From the NCBI GenBank assembly GCA_041397865.1, contig JAWKVT010000002.1, forward strand, positions 434,001-498,000: 64,000 bases of DNA, read 5' to 3'. This DNA comes from TMED27 sp041397865. Lineage in GTDB: Bacteria > Pseudomonadota > Alphaproteobacteria > Micavibrionales > Micavibrionaceae. Positions 61,921-64,000 of this stretch are shown here, in pieces. Each line of letters begins with the position of its first letter. Position 1 is the stretch's first letter. Below the pieces are notes generated by a model. That model did not search any database and had not been told where the DNA came from. It saw only the letters and a program-made list of their open reading frames with translations. The position numbers and the translations under genes were made by a program.

Positions 61921-62892
61921 CTAATCATGCGCGGAAATCGCAAAAGTTGCAATCACCGGATAATGGTCAGATCCCATCGCCGGTCCCCTCTTTTTCTCAA
62001 GAAGCTGTAAACGGCCTTTATGCAGGATATGGTCAATAGGGATCTGCAAAAAAGGAATGGAAAATGGAGAGGGCCATGTAGGAAAAGCTGGAAATTCCGT
62101 GTGCTGCTGCTTAAGTTCAGCAGCATCTAACACAGACTTAAATACTGGCGAAAACGGCGTGATATTCCAATCCCCCAGCATAATAATATTCTCTTCTGTA
62201 TCGCGTTTAATATCTTTGGTTGTAAGGTCGAGTTCCATATTACGCTGGTTTCGAAGCGCCGCGCTGGTCGGTGGCGGCGGATGAAGGGCATAAACCACAA
62301 CCTCATGCCCTTCCTGCGGTTCAAAAACAAAACGCATCTGAATATTATCCAGCGCAATACGCTCAAAATTCTTAACCCGATATTCTTTAAAAGGATATTT
62401 GCTTAAAACCACCATGCCAAAGGCATTCACCCGTGGTTCATGAATCTGGTAAGGGTAAGTTTTAATCAATATTTTTGCCGCATCTGAATGGCTTTTGGTT
62501 GCTTCCTGCAAAACAACAACATCCGGTTTTTCTTCGGATAAAAAACGGACAAGGTTTTTGTGGTCCGTTATTTCGTATTTTCGATTGTAATGCATAATTT
62601 TGAAAGCAGCATTTGTCGCGCTGTTCTGCGAAACAAATTCAAAGCTTGCATATATTTTGTAGCTGCTAAAAAGGCACAGAAACAAAGCTAAAAACATCGG
62701 TGGCCATTTTTTTAATGCACCAAACCAGATGCCTAGAATTATTCCGCCTGCCACATACTGAAACTGAAAATGCGTAAAGAGATCCGTAACCCAACTGTTT
62801 TCAGCAAAAAGACTGAGAAAAACACTTATGGCCAGTATGCAAAGCGCAAAACCGGCCATATTTGTAATCTGTTTCAGGGTTTCATGATGCAT
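61921..62892 (-). CDS. Membrane endonuclease/exonuclease/phosphatase family protein
   Basis: A 323-residue protein with three membrane helices in the first 85 residues (MAGFALCILAISVFLSLFAE, YVAGGIILGIWFGAL, PPMFLALFLCLFSSYKIYAS) and a periplasmic-facing EEP domain: IMHYNRKYEI in the place of the usual N-containing strand, KPDVVVLQEATKSHSDAAKI with the metal glutamate, VVVYALHPPPPTSAALRNQR, IIMLGDWNITPFSPVFKSVL and MGSDHYPVIATFAI with the catalytic SDH-like pair. Substrate is unknown. It heads the pgsA-pyrD-tipF-like group. Confidence 0.88.
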   Translation of the reverse strand: MHHETLKQITNMAGFALCILAISVFLSLFAENSWVTDLFTHFQFQYVAGGIILGIWFGALKKWPPMFLALFLCLFSSYKIYASFEFVSQNSATNAAFKIMHYNRKYEITDHKNLVRFLSEEKPDVVVLQEATKSHSDAAKILIKTYPYQIHEPRVNAFGMVVLSKYPFKEYRVKNFERIALDNIQMRFVFEPQEGHEVVVYALHPPPPTSAALRNQRNMELDLTTKDIKRDTEENIIMLGDWNITPFSPVFKSVLDAAELKQQHTEFPAFPTWPSPFSIPFLQIPIDHILHKGRLQLLEKKRGPAMGSDHYPVIATFAISAHD

Positions 62893-62910
62893 GAAACTTC
62901 CGAAAAGGCC

Positions 62911-63618
62911 TTAACCGCTCACCGCTTTTTCCGCCGCCGCTTCTTGCGGATCGCGCAGCACATATCCGCGGCCCCAAACCGTTTCGATATAGTTATCACC
63001 ATCCGCCGCGTCCTGAATTTTCTTGCGCAGCTTACAGATAAACACGTCGATAATCTTCACCTCCGGTTCGTCCATCCCGCCATACAAATGGTTCAGGAAC
63101 ATCTCTTTCGTCAGCGTCGTGCCCTTGCGCAGCGATAGCAGCTCGATAATCCCGTACTCCTTGCCCGTCAGGTGCAACGGTTGCCCCGCCACTTCAACGG
63201 TGCGCGTATCAAGGTTAACCTTAACCTTTCCGGTTTCAATCACGCTCTGTGAATGCCCTTGGCTCCGCCGCACAATCGCCTGAATCCGCGCAATCAATTC
63301 GCGCTTGTCAAACGGCTTGGTCAGATAATCATCCGCGCCGTATCCCAGCCCCTTAATCTTGTTATCCAGTTCCGTCAGGCCGGAAAGAATCAAAATCGGC
63401 GTTTCAACCTTCGAATCACGCAGGGATTTCAAAACGTCATACCCATCCATATCCGGCAACATCAGATCGAGAATAATAATGTCGTAATCATAGATTTTCC
63501 CGATTTCCAGACCGTCTTCGCCCAGATCTGTCGTATCCACGATATACCCTTCGGATTTAAGCATAAGCTCTATGGATTTTGCAGTAGATGTATCATCTTC
63601 GACGAGAAGGACGCGCAT
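62911..63618 (-). CDS. ctrA: Cell-cycle response regulator CtrA
   Basis: A 235-residue OmpR-class regulator, the master cell-cycle regulator of many alphaproteobacteria. The start MRVLLVEDDTSTAKSIELML, the phospho-acceptor in DIIILDLMLPDMDGYDVLKS, SGLTELDNKIKGLGYGADDY with LTKPFDKRELIARIQAIVRR, and the DNA-binding end LTGKEYGIIELLSLRKGTTL, MFLNHLYGGMDEPEVKIIDV with FICKLRKKI follow CtrA almost residue by residue. Its phosphodonor ChpT is encoded at 29270-29920. The tail after WGRGYVLRDP is Ala/Glu rich, different from the Caulobacter proteolysis tag but also ending in small residues. Confidence 0.97.
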   Translation of the reverse strand: MRVLLVEDDTSTAKSIELMLKSEGYIVDTTDLGEDGLEIGKIYDYDIIILDLMLPDMDGYDVLKSLRDSKVETPILILSGLTELDNKIKGLGYGADDYLTKPFDKRELIARIQAIVRRSQGHSQSVIETGKVKVNLDTRTVEVAGQPLHLTGKEYGIIELLSLRKGTTLTKEMFLNHLYGGMDEPEVKIIDVFICKLRKKIQDAADGDNYIETVWGRGYVLRDPQEAAAEKAVSG

Positions 63619-63696
63619 AACATTGATTCCCTTTTGTTTTTCAGCTTCACCAGTATGTTTTCCCGTTTCCGGGGGAGGGGCCGCCTTTACGGCTCA

Positions 63697-63741
63697 TTAA
63701 TCTTTCTTAACAACTATATTAACAAATATTAACAAGGTTAA
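63697..63741 (-). promoter_or_regulatory. Cluster of five TTAA half sites upstream of ctrA
   Basis: TTAA occurs at 63697, 63707, 63719, 63729 and 63738, four of them followed by C, with spacings of 9 to 12 bases, close to one helical turn. None has the exact N7 spacing. A TATAGT between them reads as a -10 element on the minus strand. Autoregulation of ctrA through these sites is inferred. Confidence 0.45.
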
Positions 63742-63765
63742 CAAATTCTTATTTTCAGGAAGTTT

Positions 63766-64000
63766 CTATGTTTCTAAAAGGTTCAGGATAAGAGAGGCTG
63801 TGTTTTCGGAACGGCATCCGGTATCCAGCGCAAAAACAGGGGTGTCCCTACAGGCTTCGATGATCTTGCTCATATTTGTTCCGGTCGCAAAGACTTTGCT
63901 GTTTTCTCCAAAATGATCTTTTAAACGCATCAGGCCGGTTTTTAAGATCTCAGGATCCCGTGAAAGAAAAGGGGAGTCGCAATCAATAACCACAAGGTCG
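63766..64000 (-). CDS. Unknown protein, C-terminal 78 residues (cut by window edge)
   Basis: The frame is open to the end of the window, so the start lies beyond it. The visible part reads DLVVIDCDSPFLSRDPEILK, FGENSKVFATGTNMSKIIEA and PVFALDTGCRSENTASLILN, a beta-alpha pattern suggesting a Rossmann-like or receiver-like fold. No family is recognised. It is on the same strand as ctrA, 148 bases upstream of it. Confidence 0.55.
   Translation of the reverse strand, partial: DLVVIDCDSPFLSRDPEILKTGLMRLKDHFGENSKVFATGTNMSKIIEACRDTPVFALDTGCRSENTASLILNLLET

Overview
The window looks like a chromosomal segment of an alphaproteobacterium. It carries the alphaproteobacterial cell-cycle regulators CtrA (62911-63618) and ChpT (29270-29920), a compact chemotaxis operon, a TipF-like EAL protein and typical housekeeping genes (acnA end, lepA, purH, rpsU, galU, kdsB, pyrD, pgsA). 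Genes are densely packed with many ATGA, TGATG and TAATG overlaps. A Micavibrio-like or otherwise deep-branching relative is possible but cannot be proven here. I saw no tRNA, rRNA, CRISPR array, insertion sequence or integrase.

Layout. 1-4.8 kb: end of aconitase, an ECF sigma factor, and unrecognised proteins, one of whose start sites can be buried in a 23-bp hairpin. 4.9-11.2 kb: an isopenicillin-N-synthase-like oxygenase with an apparently leaderless promoter, secreted and membrane proteins (DUF3137, PDZ, DUF455, SIMPL, His-rich, ICMT-like, DUF3592). 11.2-13.7 kb: an MNT/HEPN toxin-antitoxin-like pair coupled to lepA. 13.8-15.4 kb: a secreted HExxH protein overlapping an I78 inhibitor gene. 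15.35-21.4 kb: a minus-strand block of five unrecognised genes around a 1380-residue membrane protein, starting behind a CtrA-type box; I consider this the best candidate for an undescribed system. 21.5-29.2 kb: purH and cheA-W-Y-B-R, with CtrA-type boxes before cheA and cheY. 29.3-35.8 kb: chpT, phosphohexomutase, galU, a J-domain protein, aminopeptidase P, a secreted protein and rpsU.

36.2-50.6 kb: an M14-type enzyme, the ABC ATPase YejF, and a broken-up arginine cluster. In transcription order the cluster is a P-loop protein, argC, argB, argD, argF, a small membrane protein, an argG/argF deletion scar, a cystathionine-gamma-synthase-family enzyme, a second small membrane protein, argG, a membrane-anchored protein and argH. 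No argJ, argE or argA was recognised. 50.6-58.9 kb: an M20 amidohydrolase, yejE, yejB, an unknown gene, a histidine phosphatase, kdsB and yejA. yejB, yejE and the start of the amidohydrolase hold many single-base deletions, either fresh decay or poor local consensus. 59-64 kb: TipF-like protein, pyrD, pgsA, an EEP-family protein, ctrA and a gene cut by the window edge.

How the parts fit: CtrA and its phosphodonor ChpT are both present, and TTAA-N7-TTAA boxes sit in promoter position before cheA, before cheY and before the 1380-residue protein operon, suggesting that motility control and the unknown system share a cell-cycle or developmental programme. Palindromic elements of one family lie between argF and argD and between the histidine phosphatase gene and kdsB.
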